Source: Spizellomyces punctatus DAOM BR117 (lineage: Eukaryota > Chytridiomycota > Chytridiomycetes > Spizellomycetales > Spizellomycetaceae). From it: DNA of 64,000 nucleotides. The stretch's first letter is position 1, and every line of letters begins with the position of its first letter. The notes beneath the pieces were generated by a model. That model was not told the DNA's origin. It saw only the letters and a program-made list of their open reading frames with translations, and made no database searches. The position numbers and the translations under genes are program-made. Shown here piece after piece: positions 8,845 through 19,984 of this stretch. The stretch covers positions 651,736-715,735 of the forward strand of contig NW_015971538.1 in NCBI RefSeq assembly GCF_000182565.1, in the 5' to 3' direction.

Positions 8845-10854
8845 TCAATTGTGTTCTACCATTGCGCCGTTGATTTCTCCGCTGCTGTGGCTAATAGTGC
8901 CATCCGTAATAAATCCCTGTGGCTCCTCTACCGGAGCTGACCGAAGAACCGAGACCGCGTCGCCAACCACTAATAGTGCCGGTGCTCCTACTGCTGCATC
9001 CTTAACTCTTCCAACGATAGTTTGCAGTGTTCCGTCAACTACTCGCTCAGAGCCATCTCTCCAACATCCCTTCTCCACAACAGCTGCAGGACAGTCGTTC
9101 GGATAACCTTTTTCAATCATACGATCAACCAGTTCTTGTAGTCTACCAACGGCCATAAGAACGACGGTCGTTCGCTTCTCATAGTGCGGAGGCACTTCCG
9201 GGAATGCGCCGCCTTCTCCACGACCAGATAACACCAGAAGCTGATCAGCGACACCACGGTGCGTCACGGGAATGAAAGCACTTTCAGGAGCTGCAATGCA
9301 GGAGCTGATACCGGGAACGATTTTCGGTTCGTATCCTTTCTCGCGGAAGAATGCGACCTCTTCCCCGCCGCGACCAAACAAGAAAGGATCGCCCCCTTTC
9401 AGACGTACCACATTGAGTCCGCGGGATAATGCAGCCAGGCAAGTTTCGTTGGCATCATTCTGAGAGGCATCCGATTTCCCGGCGGCCTTCTTTTGAACAA
9501 GATGCAGTCTCTTACGAGGTACAAGAGCCAGTATCTGGTCGGAAATAAGTTGGTCTGACACAACAAGATCAGCGGTCCGAATGGCGTCAAGTGCGCGTAG
9601 AGTCAGCAATCCTGGATCCCCAGGACCGGCCCCAACAAGTGTGATGCCTCCTTCTGGACGGGGTGAGACGTGAATGGGAAGTGGCAGGAGGCACAACGTG
9701 CCTCTTGCTACTCGAGAAACCGCTTCTGGCAAGAGGCGGAGTCCATTTTCAACAATATCCTCAGTACATGTCACAGCATACTGGATGTAAGCGGATCCTG
9801 TCTCTTTAAGAGCCCGCGCATAAGTGCTTGTAATATCCAATGCATGGCCTCCAATGGCAGAGGCTGTTTCAATGCTACCAGAAACTGCAGATGTGGTCAA
9901 GTTCCAAGCGCTTCCTGTAGCAGAAGCCACAGTATCGACTGTTGCTCCGACCAAAGGGACTGAGTGAGCATACTGTATCAGAGTTAAACCTGCTGCACTG
10001 CGATCTTCATGGCCATCGCCTACGCCGTTTTTGCCGTTCGCGTTTTCTCCCCTCCTTCCAGGAGGTGGAGGCGGTTCCTTGTCCCCTCTTTCATAGGCAT
10101 CTAATAGCTCCAAAACTCCATCTTCCTCCAACGCCGCGATTTCCTCAAATGACCATATATCGCATAACCGACTCAACCACCTCATACGCCGTCCACTGCT
10201 TTCAGGATCGGGATCGGCTTCCCTGATCTTTTTCCTTACCGACCCTATTTTATCCACTGCCTCCGCCGTTCTTGGGGGTAGAGATAACACAACGTGATCT
10301 CGCAGCCTAGCACCTAGCCGAGGTCCGCAACCGTTGGTCGAAACACCAATTTGAAGTGAGCCGTTCCGATGCTGCGCCATGAAGTAAAAGTCGCACAGTT
10401 CTGGAATGTCTGCACAGTTGACAGGTATACGACGCTTGCGGCACAACGTGGCGATACGGCGCGATTCGTCATGCTCGTCAATGCACGACAGGACCATGTC
10501 CGCGTGGTCAAGGTCCGAATCAACAAAGTTTCGATCAATGTGGACAATCTCCCCATTATGCACTCGAGTCTCGACATCCTTATTGAGGCCAGAAGCCGGG
10601 CAAACCACAGTAACTCTGGCGTCAGCGTCCAGGGCGAAGAATACTCTTCCGGACGCTTCCTTCCCACCACCCACGACTAAAACATGCTTCCCACCCAGTC
10701 GATATCCTACAATAAAGGACGCACCGCCTGTAACCTTCCGAGGTTCAGGCATCTCTTCTTTGCGGATGACGGCGGCAACAGTGTGTGAGAAAACCAAGCC
10801 CACAAAGACTGCACGAGACCACACTAGGTCACGTGACTGATCGCCCTTTTGCAT
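8845..10854 (-). CDS. Fused siroheme synthase: Met8-like dehydrogenase plus uroporphyrinogen-III methyltransferase
   Basis: A single uninterrupted frame of 669 residues, unusual in this intron-rich window. Residues about 45-250 are Met8/CysG-N-like: VLVVGGGKEASGRV binds NAD and NCADIPELCDFYF carries the catalytic Asp of precorrin-2 dehydrogenase/ferrochelatase. Residues about 390-650 are the SAM-dependent methyltransferase (Met1/CobA): VGAGPGDPGLLTL, VRLKGGDPFLFGRGGEE, PGISSCIAAPESAF and PVTHRGVADQLLVLSGRG. Together they convert uroporphyrinogen III to siroheme for sulfite and nitrite reductase. The domain order matches bacterial CysG. Between the domains is an unusual about 100-residue linker of repeating Ala/Thr/Ser/Val helices. 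The ATG at 10854 gives a hydrophobic N-terminus (AVFVGLVFSHTVAAVI); an ATG at 10752 (MPEPRKVTGG) would remove it and leave the TCACGTGA box untranslated. Confidence 0.9.
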   Translation of the reverse strand: MQKGDQSRDLVWSRAVFVGLVFSHTVAAVIRKEEMPEPRKVTGGASFIVGYRLGGKHVLVVGGGKEASGRVFFALDADARVTVVCPASGLNKDVETRVHNGEIVHIDRNFVDSDLDHADMVLSCIDEHDESRRIATLCRKRRIPVNCADIPELCDFYFMAQHRNGSLQIGVSTNGCGPRLGARLRDHVVLSLPPRTAEAVDKIGSVRKKIREADPDPESSGRRMRWLSRLCDIWSFEEIAALEEDGVLELLDAYERGDKEPPPPPGRRGENANGKNGVGDGHEDRSAAGLTLIQYAHSVPLVGATVDTVASATGSAWNLTTSAVSGSIETASAIGGHALDITSTYARALKETGSAYIQYAVTCTEDIVENGLRLLPEAVSRVARGTLCLLPLPIHVSPRPEGGITLVGAGPGDPGLLTLRALDAIRTADLVVSDQLISDQILALVPRKRLHLVQKKAAGKSDASQNDANETCLAALSRGLNVVRLKGGDPFLFGRGGEEVAFFREKGYEPKIVPGISSCIAAPESAFIPVTHRGVADQLLVLSGRGEGGAFPEVPPHYEKRTTVVLMAVGRLQELVDRMIEKGYPNDCPAAVVEKGCWRDGSERVVDGTLQTIVGRVKDAAVGAPALLVVGDAVSVLRSAPVEEPQGFITDGTISHSSGEINGAMVEHN
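10828..10837. promoter_or_regulatory. GTCACGTGAC palindrome (Cbf1/USF-type E-box) at the siroheme synthase 5' end
   Basis: A perfect 10-base palindrome centred on CACGTG. It lies within the first codons if translation starts at 10854, or 76 bp before the ATG if it starts at 10752. In budding yeast the TCACGTG site bound by Cbf1 with Met4/Met28 controls sulfur assimilation genes, including MET genes. Its location on a siroheme gene is suggestive; binding here is inferred. Confidence 0.45.
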
Positions 10855-11176
10855 GAGATATCTCCATCAAATGCGCGGACAAGTGGGCGTAGTTGCCCAG
10901 AATGTGAAGCCGTAACAAGATCCTATTGATTATATGATTGCATTAAGTTTGGCAGACGTGCTCATACGACTCGTTCGTACTTTGTCCTGTGTTTTTATGC
11001 CCAATAGAGCACCCTTCATGGCGAGTGCGAACGTCCTGCGATCTGTGGAAGGCAGTCTGATCAGAGTCCAACCGGTTTCATTCATGGTTGGGCATTCCAA
11101 ACACGGGCAACGTATCACAATGGCATTTGGCCTCGCGAACGGAAATCTGTCGTAGATAGATCCTCATTTATTCACG
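10855..11176. promoter_or_regulatory. divergent promoter between siroheme synthase and p24 gene
   Basis: A 322-bp interval between two divergent starts. The open frames on either strand resemble no family. I see no repeat or structured element. Confidence 0.4.
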
Positions 11177-12306
11177 ATGCGACCTCTAATAGCCGTCCTT
11201 CTCGTCATCGGGTTCACCTTGTCCAATGTGAACGCGCTGTATTTCTACCTAGAAGGGTCGGCTAAGAAATGTTTTATTGAGGAGCTACCTGCCGACACGA
11301 CTGTAGTTGGTCTGCACCATCGTTCGCTTGGTTGTCTATATCGACAGTTCTAAACTATTTACATTCTTGCTACATTTAGGCAACTACAAATCTGAGTTGT
11401 TCTCAGAATCCTCAAACAGCTACTCTGCTGACCACGAGAATAAAATCCAGATATCGGTCGAGGTAAACAAGGTCCCGCCCGTAAAGGAAAGGGCGCTTCT
11501 TAACTAACCTTTTTGTACCCGTTATATAGCACCTCGAAAGCCGTCACGTTATTGTGAACCAAAAGGGAGATCCCAAAGGACGTTTCACCTTCTCTACAGC
11601 CGATGCTGGGGAATATGCCATTTGCTTGTAGGTTTCGAAGCTCATAGCGCCCGTGATAAATCCGATCTCATATCATCTACGCTTGATGGACCAGTTCGAC
11701 TACCAGTAATGGATGGTTCTCGGATTCAAGCAAGACTGTAAATATCTCCAAGAGGTTCTATTCAAGTATTAAATACTCTTGTTTTAATGTTTGGGTCGAT
11801 TGCAGAAATTGCATCTTGATTTGCTCTTTGGAGACGCAACACACGATAACTTACCTGACGCGAAGAAGGAGGCATTGAGCGGTATGTACCAGCTTCGGTT
11901 GCGCGGCCACTGCTGCGATGGACCCTAACTTTGAATCACCAAAAAGACTTGGCACTGCGTGTACGTGAGCTGAACGTTAAGGTCGCAAGTATTCGTCGGG
12001 AGCAGCAATACCAGAAGGTTAGCAAGCACGAGTCAGCAGCTGTTTACGAACTCGTATCTTAACCTCATGATACTGGTGGATTTAGGAACGCGAAGTCGAG
12101 TTCCGAAACACCAGTGAAAGAGCCAACTCACACGTTCGCAACTGGACTCTTGCTCAGCTCCTAGTTTTGGGAGTCACCTGTCTATGGCAAATTCGGCATC
12201 TCAAGAACTTTTTTGTTGCAAAGAAACTTGGTAAGGTTTCATCTGAACTGGTATTCGCTCACTGAAGCTAACATTTAACCTACTTCTGAATACACCAAAA
12301 GTGTAA
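11177..12306 (+). CDS. p24/TMED family cargo receptor (TMED4/9, Erp-like)
   Basis: At least six exons; clear ones are 11177-11309, 11380-11462 and 11530-11627, and the last is a tiny 5-base exon (12302-12306) that supplies the final Val and stop. A cleavable signal peptide (MRPLIAVLLVIGFTLSNVNA) is followed by LYFYLEGSAKKCFIEELP, the start of the GOLD domain; later come GNYKSELF, GRFTFSTADAGEYAIC with the second GOLD cysteine, and KLHLDLLFGDATHD. A coiled coil (LRVRELNVKVASIRREQQYQ) precedes one membrane span and the tail RHLKNFFVAKKLV. The tail has the Phe-Phe and di-lysine signals used for COPII and COPI binding. p24 proteins cycle between ER and Golgi and sort cargo such as GPI-anchored proteins. 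The tail and the KKCFIEE start place it nearest the alpha (TMED4/9) branch. Confidence 0.88.
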
Positions 12307-12463
12307 AACTGCCGTCCAAAGACGATATGTTTCTATCACTAATATATACAACTCAATTGCATCCGATGGCCAAGTCCACTCAATTCAAGTAACAAGAGGA
12401 GATTGAAATCTCAACATCTTGTCTGTTGTCTAGCACCAGATTGGTGGTCAATGGTTGATTGTA

Positions 12464-14325
<1,862 letters not shown>

Positions 14326-14723
14326 GATGGGAATTGTGGTGCGTGGGTGAATGGCGGGTGACAGGAAGAATGGTGGTAAAGGACAGTCTGCTTTGCGTGT
14401 ATGCAGCTGCTAGACAAAAGAAAAAAGGAGGACCGTGGTTTGCCTGCTGACAAGGGATAGACCGGAAGGGTGGGAAGAAAGAAACCTGTGGAGGCTGAGT
14501 GGACAAAAGGCGTGAATCATGCGCTCCCCTCAGCTTTAAATGCTTGGATTTGAACTAAGCATGACGTGACGTCATGTCTGCTCCCGAGAGTTTGGATGTA
14601 AATTTTGTTAGAGCCGAGAGAGCGTAACCCCCCACGGGAGTACGCACTTCCAGGCCTTTCTTTCGGCTTGTTGTTCGATGCGTTTCGTCATTGGAGGGTA
14701 CAAGGTGAGGTTGCAAAATGCCC
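14326..14723. promoter_or_regulatory. HOG1 upstream region with a perfect CRE
   Basis: No gene seen. The minus-strand leader of HOG1 is pyrimidine-rich. A perfect TGACGTCA lies at 14567-14574, about 240 bp upstream of the start codon, inside the longer ATGACGTGACGTCATG. This is the consensus site for Atf1/CREB-class bZIP dimers. Confidence 0.5.
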
Positions 14724-15015
14724 CTAATTCGAGTCCTTTTTGGGCTCCTCAACGATCATGGCATTTGTACGTGGCTGATAACCTTTCTTGCCCAAAGGCC
14801 TCATGATCTCCTCGCGAGCACAAAAGGGATGAAAGCACGCATTGGAAAACAAAAAGCCACATTCTAAGGCTGTAGTTGGCCAGTTGGCAACAACGCTGAG
14901 GCAAGGGATAAACCAAGGGCAATGGCGGATCGGGATAGTGCATGTATCCTGCATTGTTTAATACTTTAAGAATCCCACTGGGCCAATACTTGTTCAACTT
15001 CAAATTGCGCAACAT
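14724..15015 (-). CDS. Possible small two-exon protein of unknown function
   Basis: A frame begins MLRNLKLNKYWPSGILK at 15015, followed by a phase-0 GTATTA donor. A second stretch in another frame, EEIMRPLGKKGYQPRTNAMI, ends in a TAG at 14724 and is preceded by a GCGAG acceptor at the matching phase. Joining them gives a basic protein of about 46 residues. The alternative without splicing, or with a shorter intron, keeps more of a hydrophobic middle region. I do not recognise the family; small basic mitochondrial proteins look like this, but that is only an impression. It sits between HOG1 and eL33, transcribed like HOG1. Confidence 0.35.
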
Positions 15016-15253
15016 GAGATCTGGACAGGTTTCTAGTTGTCTGATGTGCTGCTGTTCTTTTTGTTAGTGTTCTGGCGTATCTCCGCTACCACTGAATTAG
15101 AGGCTTAGCACACCACAGTCACATGACACAATGCTTAATGCTGATTGGACAGATTGAACGTGTCGGCTGCCTATACTGGAGCAGGGCAGTAACATCCTCG
15201 TTCCACACTCAAAGCTACATCCTCTCGATTAAAGAGGCAAGCTATCAGTAGAG

Positions 15254-15818
15254 ATGGTCAACTCACGCCCCCACAGGTTCGTAGGAAGAGTGATGACGGA
15301 TTGCGGAATGACGAGAAGGGATGGATTGGACGGAGGAATGGACGGATGGATGGATGGATGGGTAGTAGGATAGAAATGGCGGAAGGTCGATGCAATTTTC
15401 TCCATTATGACATTGGCGACTCATGGTGCATGTCTCCTTTCCAGACTCTACGCAAAGGGCCGGGTTCTCGGATTCCGTCGCTCCAAGCGCAACGTGAAGG
15501 AGCACACCTCTCTCCTCCAGATCGAGGGTGTCCGCAGCACCGAGGACACTGACTTCTACCTCGGCAAGCGTGTTGCCTACGTATACAAAGCCAAGCGGGT
15601 CATTGATGGCAGTCGGATTCGTGTCATTTGGGGGCGTGTCACCCGCTCGCACGGAACGTCTGGTGTTGTGAGGGCCAAGTTCAGGTCCAACCTTCCTCCT
15701 CGTAGCTTCGGTGCCAGTGTCAGGATTGTACGTACTCTACATTCTCGATGGGACATTGTCATATGCATACTGAAGTGTCCTTTTTTTGTCTTAGATGTTG
15801 TACCCATCCCGCGTGTAA
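15254..15818 (+). CDS. RPL33: 60S ribosomal protein eL33 (L35Ae/RPL33)
   Basis: Three exons, 15254-15276, 15445-15727 and 15795-15818, give 109 residues. The sequence [64 protein letters not shown] and FGASVRIMLYPSRV covers the whole eL33 family from end to end. It is a structural protein of the large ribosomal subunit. The very short first and last exons (23 and 24 nt) are typical of ribosomal protein genes in intron-rich fungi. Intron 1 holds a small GGAT repeat. Confidence 0.95.
15343..15362. repeat. (GGAT)n microsatellite in eL33 intron 1
   Basis: About four and a half tandem copies of GGAT, preceded by degenerate copies (GGATTGGACGGAGGAATGGAC) from about 15320. It lies wholly within intron 1 of the ribosomal protein gene. 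Confidence 0.8.
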
Positions 15819-16469
15819 GCGCTTCTCGAATAGTCGTATTCACAGTCGATGTAACACGTGTGTGGTGTATAATATATGGCCTTGAGGGGATTTTTTCATT
15901 TTCCGTTGTGCCAACCGATTGATGCGTGATTGTAACGGATGTCGGATGGATGTTCAATTGGCCAGTATAGCGATGGTGACGGTTAAGGCTGTAAGCATTA
16001 TCCTTACTGTCTTGTAGCTGGAGTGGAATGTCACTGTGGATGGACTGGTGAAGCACGTTGTTAAGGATGCTTCGAGCCGCACGCCACATTCTATATGGAG
16101 AGCATCCTGTATTGTCGTCAATCCGTCAGGTAATATGCAGAGCAAGGGCCAATTAATCCTCCAGTCAATGTCCAACGCATTCGTGTTGTCATCATCACTC
16201 TCTGTCAGACGGTATTCGCAATCAAGGACCAAATAAGCTCTTCCTTTACTGCCAGCCAGTGTGAATACCTTGACCCATAGGCATGCGCCGGACTATTACT
16301 ATCATCCATGGGACTCTTTGCGACAGGCGTTTCAAGCCTGTTATATCCTTCTAATCCCCATTACAAGTGAGCAACTATTGACATGACGCCAACTAGGACA
16401 GTTTGTGCTAGATATATAGCCTTCCGCAAGCCCTAGAAGGGTCCACCGAGACTTCATCATATCCACTAT
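15819..16469. other. Convergent gap between eL33 and SEM1; unassigned open frames
   Basis: A 651-bp interval downstream of both neighbours. The minus strand is open from about 16300 to 15954 in changing frames (one starts MDDSNSPAHAYGSR, another contains LVLDCEYRLTESDDDNTNAL), and the plus strand is open at 16036-16236. I recognise no family and cannot find a coherent exon chain. It could be a small gene, an antisense transcript or simply long 3' UTRs. Confidence 0.35.
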
Positions 16470-16919
16470 TTACATCTTCATCGGCTGAGCCCCATTTCTT
16501 TTCGTCATCTCAGACCTGTCATAACGCAGGGTTGAGAAAATTATTTTCGCCACCGTACACACTGGAAACGGTAAAGGAAACTTACTGTAGCTGCACAGAG
16601 AAATCTTCAGTTTCATCGTCATCCGCCCATGTGTCCTCCCATTGATTCAAGGTAACTTGATCATCTTCAGTTTCCTCCCACGCTATACGGACACAGCAAA
16701 AAGTAGATCGCGGTATAGCAAAGAATGATGAGCAAAATATCTGTGGTAAAGGAACCGGCTATGTCCTGATAGGTTCCTACCATCGGCGGGGAAGTCCTCA
16801 AACTCATCGTCCTCCTCGAGCATTATTGATGCTGTACCCTTTTTCAGCTTGGCTGCAGCAGCCTCCTTGTCTTCTGTTGTTGCAGGCGTTTTTGGTGTTT
16901 TGTCTGTTGGTGAGACCAT
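16470..16919 (-). CDS. SEM1: Proteasome lid subunit Sem1/DSS1
   Basis: Three exons on the minus strand. After a Lys/Ala-rich start (MVSPTDKTPKTPATT) comes the acidic core LEEDDEFEDFPAD, then AWEETEDDQ, WEDTWADDDETEDFSVQL and a short basic end (QSEMTKRNGAQPMKM). This is the full DSS1 layout: two acidic Trp-containing ubiquitin-binding segments followed by a C-terminal helix. DSS1 is part of the 26S proteasome lid and also works with BRCA2-like proteins and the TREX-2 mRNA export complex. The last exon starts at an ACAG acceptor near 16523 and ends with TAA at 16470. A read-through of the second intron would instead stop at 16582, losing the C-terminal helix. Confidence 0.85.
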
Positions 16920-17125
16920 ATTGATTGTGAATAAGAGGAGTGGAGTGGATTCGCAAATGTGTTGAATGGAAGGCAAAGAGTCAATGTGGACTGTCTTGAA
17001 AACATGAGTCGCGCTTACGCGTCTCTTAATGTCCCAGCCCTCACGGTTTGTTGCTTGCACTTGAAGCTTTCAGGTTTCCTCCCCATGGTCCAACTCATCT
17101 ATATTACTATACTATAAAAGATATC

Positions 17126-19984
17126 ATGACGGCAACACCCGATACTCCTCAACCTATTTTGCAGTTTGAGCCGTTCATAAGTGCCGTTGAACCCACATTT
17201 TGGCACACACTTACGAGGAATAAAATTGACTTGTACCGACTGGACGATGCCCCACGAGAATTAATGGGCTATTATAGCACTGGGCAGATTGTGAGTGCTA
17301 GGGATAGTACTGTACAGCCGAGTGTTGCGCCCGCGAAGCTTTGCGTCAGTTCTGGTTCTTTTGACGGAAGGTAAGCAAACCATTGGGACAAATAGTGCCT
17401 TTCTTGTAAGTATCAGCTCAATAAATTGTCAATATGCACAGCTGTCCGCCATTCACCTTTCCTGCTCCCGGAACCTTGATAAATACAAATACAATTGAGG
17501 AATTCAAAAAGATTGATAAAATGAAGATATTTCGCGACACAGCGGAGCAGGTCAGTCCCGGGGAGCATGTTTGTGTAATGCCCATAGCATGCTAAAGATG
17601 CCATAGATATGGTCGGATATAGTTTCTGGGAGAGCTGTTACGGATCCGTCTCTTCTGTGTCGGTTTCTGGTCCTGACATTTGCTGATCTCAAACAATATC
17701 GATTTCACTATTGGTTTGGATTTCCTGCACTACTACCGCCGGAGCCAACATTAGTGAAACGTACTACTCCCATCGCTGAGGCTCTCTCCCCAAGCCAGGT
17801 GTGTGCCCACTTACACTTCCCGCAGCTGCAAAAGTGGTTTACATTCTAATATATGACAGATCGCATCTCTCCGAGTTGAATACGATGCACTGAAAGGCGG
17901 GGACAAGGCTGCAGTCGCCCCGGCATTCTTTGTGCTCCATAAAAGGGATAATGGCGTCAAGATAGGAAACTTGAGTGAACTGGACGCAGGCGGCGATAAG
18001 GCTCCGGGCGGTGAGGTCCGTTTATACTGAGAACGCTCAGTTGTTTCCGTTTATCTCACTTAGATGGTTCCATGGATAGATCATGGTCGGATTCGCTGAT
18101 CCGTCTGGTTTGAGCAGTCATCCTGGATGGCCTCTACGAAATTTCTTGATTTTACTGAAAAAGCGATGGAATATCCATACAATTCGCGTCCTATGCTACC
18201 GTGAAAGTCTTGGTAAAGGTGACACTTCAGCGAGTATTGTACTCGATATTGAAATACCTGGTGAATTCAAAGGTCTGCTTGGAGTTGCCATGCCTTCGTC
18301 TTTGGCATCTCGTAATCCCAGTTTTGCTTTTTTGACTATCCAGTGGATGAATGCCCAAAATCTGTTGGATGGGAGAAAAACGCAGCAGGGAAACTTGGTT
18401 CACGATTAGCGGATTTAGCCCCTCTCATGGATCCGAAACGGTACGTCGCTTTAGAGAATGTGGAGACTAATGAAGCAGAACGATTTTTACATGTTTGATT
18501 GCTTCATACTTGCAGATTAGCAGATACTGCAGTCGACCTAAACCTGAAGCTCATGCGATGGCGCATCATGCCTTCCCTGCATCTGGAGAAAATCGCGGCT
18601 ACAAAGTGTTTGCTTCTGGGATCTGGGACATTAGGCTGTTACGTTGCACGATCGCTAATGGTAGCATACATGGCATTTTACTCGTTGACATGCCATATTA
18701 TAAAGCCTCATATTCTCCCATCTGGACAGGCATGGGGCATTCGACACATTTCCTTTGTTGACAATGGTCGGGTGTCATTCTCCAATCCGGTTCGCCAGCC
18801 TTTGTTTACGTTCGAGGATTCGCTTGACGGGGGCCGACCAAAGGCCGTTGTTGCAGCTGAGAACTTACGAAAGGTCTTTCCGGGGGTGGTACGCTACCGT
18901 GCATATTGCTTTACCACATGTTACGTAGCGTATACTAACACAGAGCGTGATGGGTTTATAGAAGGCTACTGGCTATAACATGAGTATTCCCATGCCTGGC
19001 CACCACTTGGAGTCCGCGGACAAGACAAAAGCTGATATTGAAACGCTTCGAGGACTGATCGATAGCCACGATGCAGTTTTTCTGCTTATGGACAGTCGAG
19101 AAAGTAGGTGGCTTCCTACTCTTCTTGGAGCCAGTTTAGGGAAGGTGTGTTCCTGCTTCCTGCTTTACTAGTGCTGCATAGTCAATAATCAGCATAAATT
19201 GGGTCTCAAGATTGTCATAAATTCAGCCCTAGGCTTTGACAGTTTTCTGGTCATGCGTCACGGCATGCGAGTGCAAGTCCCTATGACGACAGCCAACAGC
19301 AAAACCACAAATATACGCTTGGGATGTTATTTCTGCAACGATGTTGTAGCTCCCGCGGATGTATGTAAAGAAGTACGAGACTGCTGCTATTCGCGCCACT
19401 AACCTGTTGATGACTGTCAGTCGCTGAGTGATAGGACGCTTGACCAGCAATGCACCGTGACGCGTCCGGGATTGTCAGCAATTGCGTCTGCCTCCGCAGT
19501 TGAATTACTCATCTCAATCCTAAATCACCCCGATGGGTAAGACCTTTCTATGTCTCGGCAATCGTGACACTTGCGTTGATGCGGTTTGTGTATACAGCCC
19601 TGCCGCACCTCCTGATACGACCTTGCTTCCTTCGGAACCCACATCGCAACCTCTCGGTTTGGTGCCGCATCAAATACGCGGTTTTCTGACCCATTTTGCA
19701 AATTTACTGGTAGTAGGACACGCATACGATAAATGCACGGCCTGTTCAGATATGGTACATGCCAATTGACAAATGTTCCATCTAACATGCGTTATCTTAC
19801 GATGAGTTCTCTTTTGAACATTTAGGTCCTTTCGCTATATCAAAAGGAAGGAGATGACTTTCTATTACGTGCGCTAGCTTCACCAGCTTACCTAGAAGAA
19901 GTGACTGGATTAAAGCAGATGCATAAAGAGACGGAGGAGGCAGCCGTTGAATGGGATATTGATGTTGACGCGGAAGGTTGGTAG
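17126..19984 (+). CDS. ATG7: Autophagy E1-like enzyme Atg7
   Basis: Roughly a dozen exons starting [20 protein letters not shown] at 17126 and ending [12 protein letters not shown]. The N-terminal domain has [19 protein letters not shown] and later [18 protein letters not shown]. The adenylation domain shows [15 protein letters not shown], the ATP loop [36 protein letters not shown] and [21 protein letters not shown] is a zinc-binding pair, and [20 protein letters not shown] carries the catalytic cysteine that takes Atg8 and Atg12 as thioesters. The C-terminus ([26 protein letters not shown]) is the Atg8-capturing tail. Atg7 activates the two ubiquitin-like proteins for transfer to Atg3 and Atg10. 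It is divergent from SEM1 with about 206 bp between starts. Confidence 0.94.
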
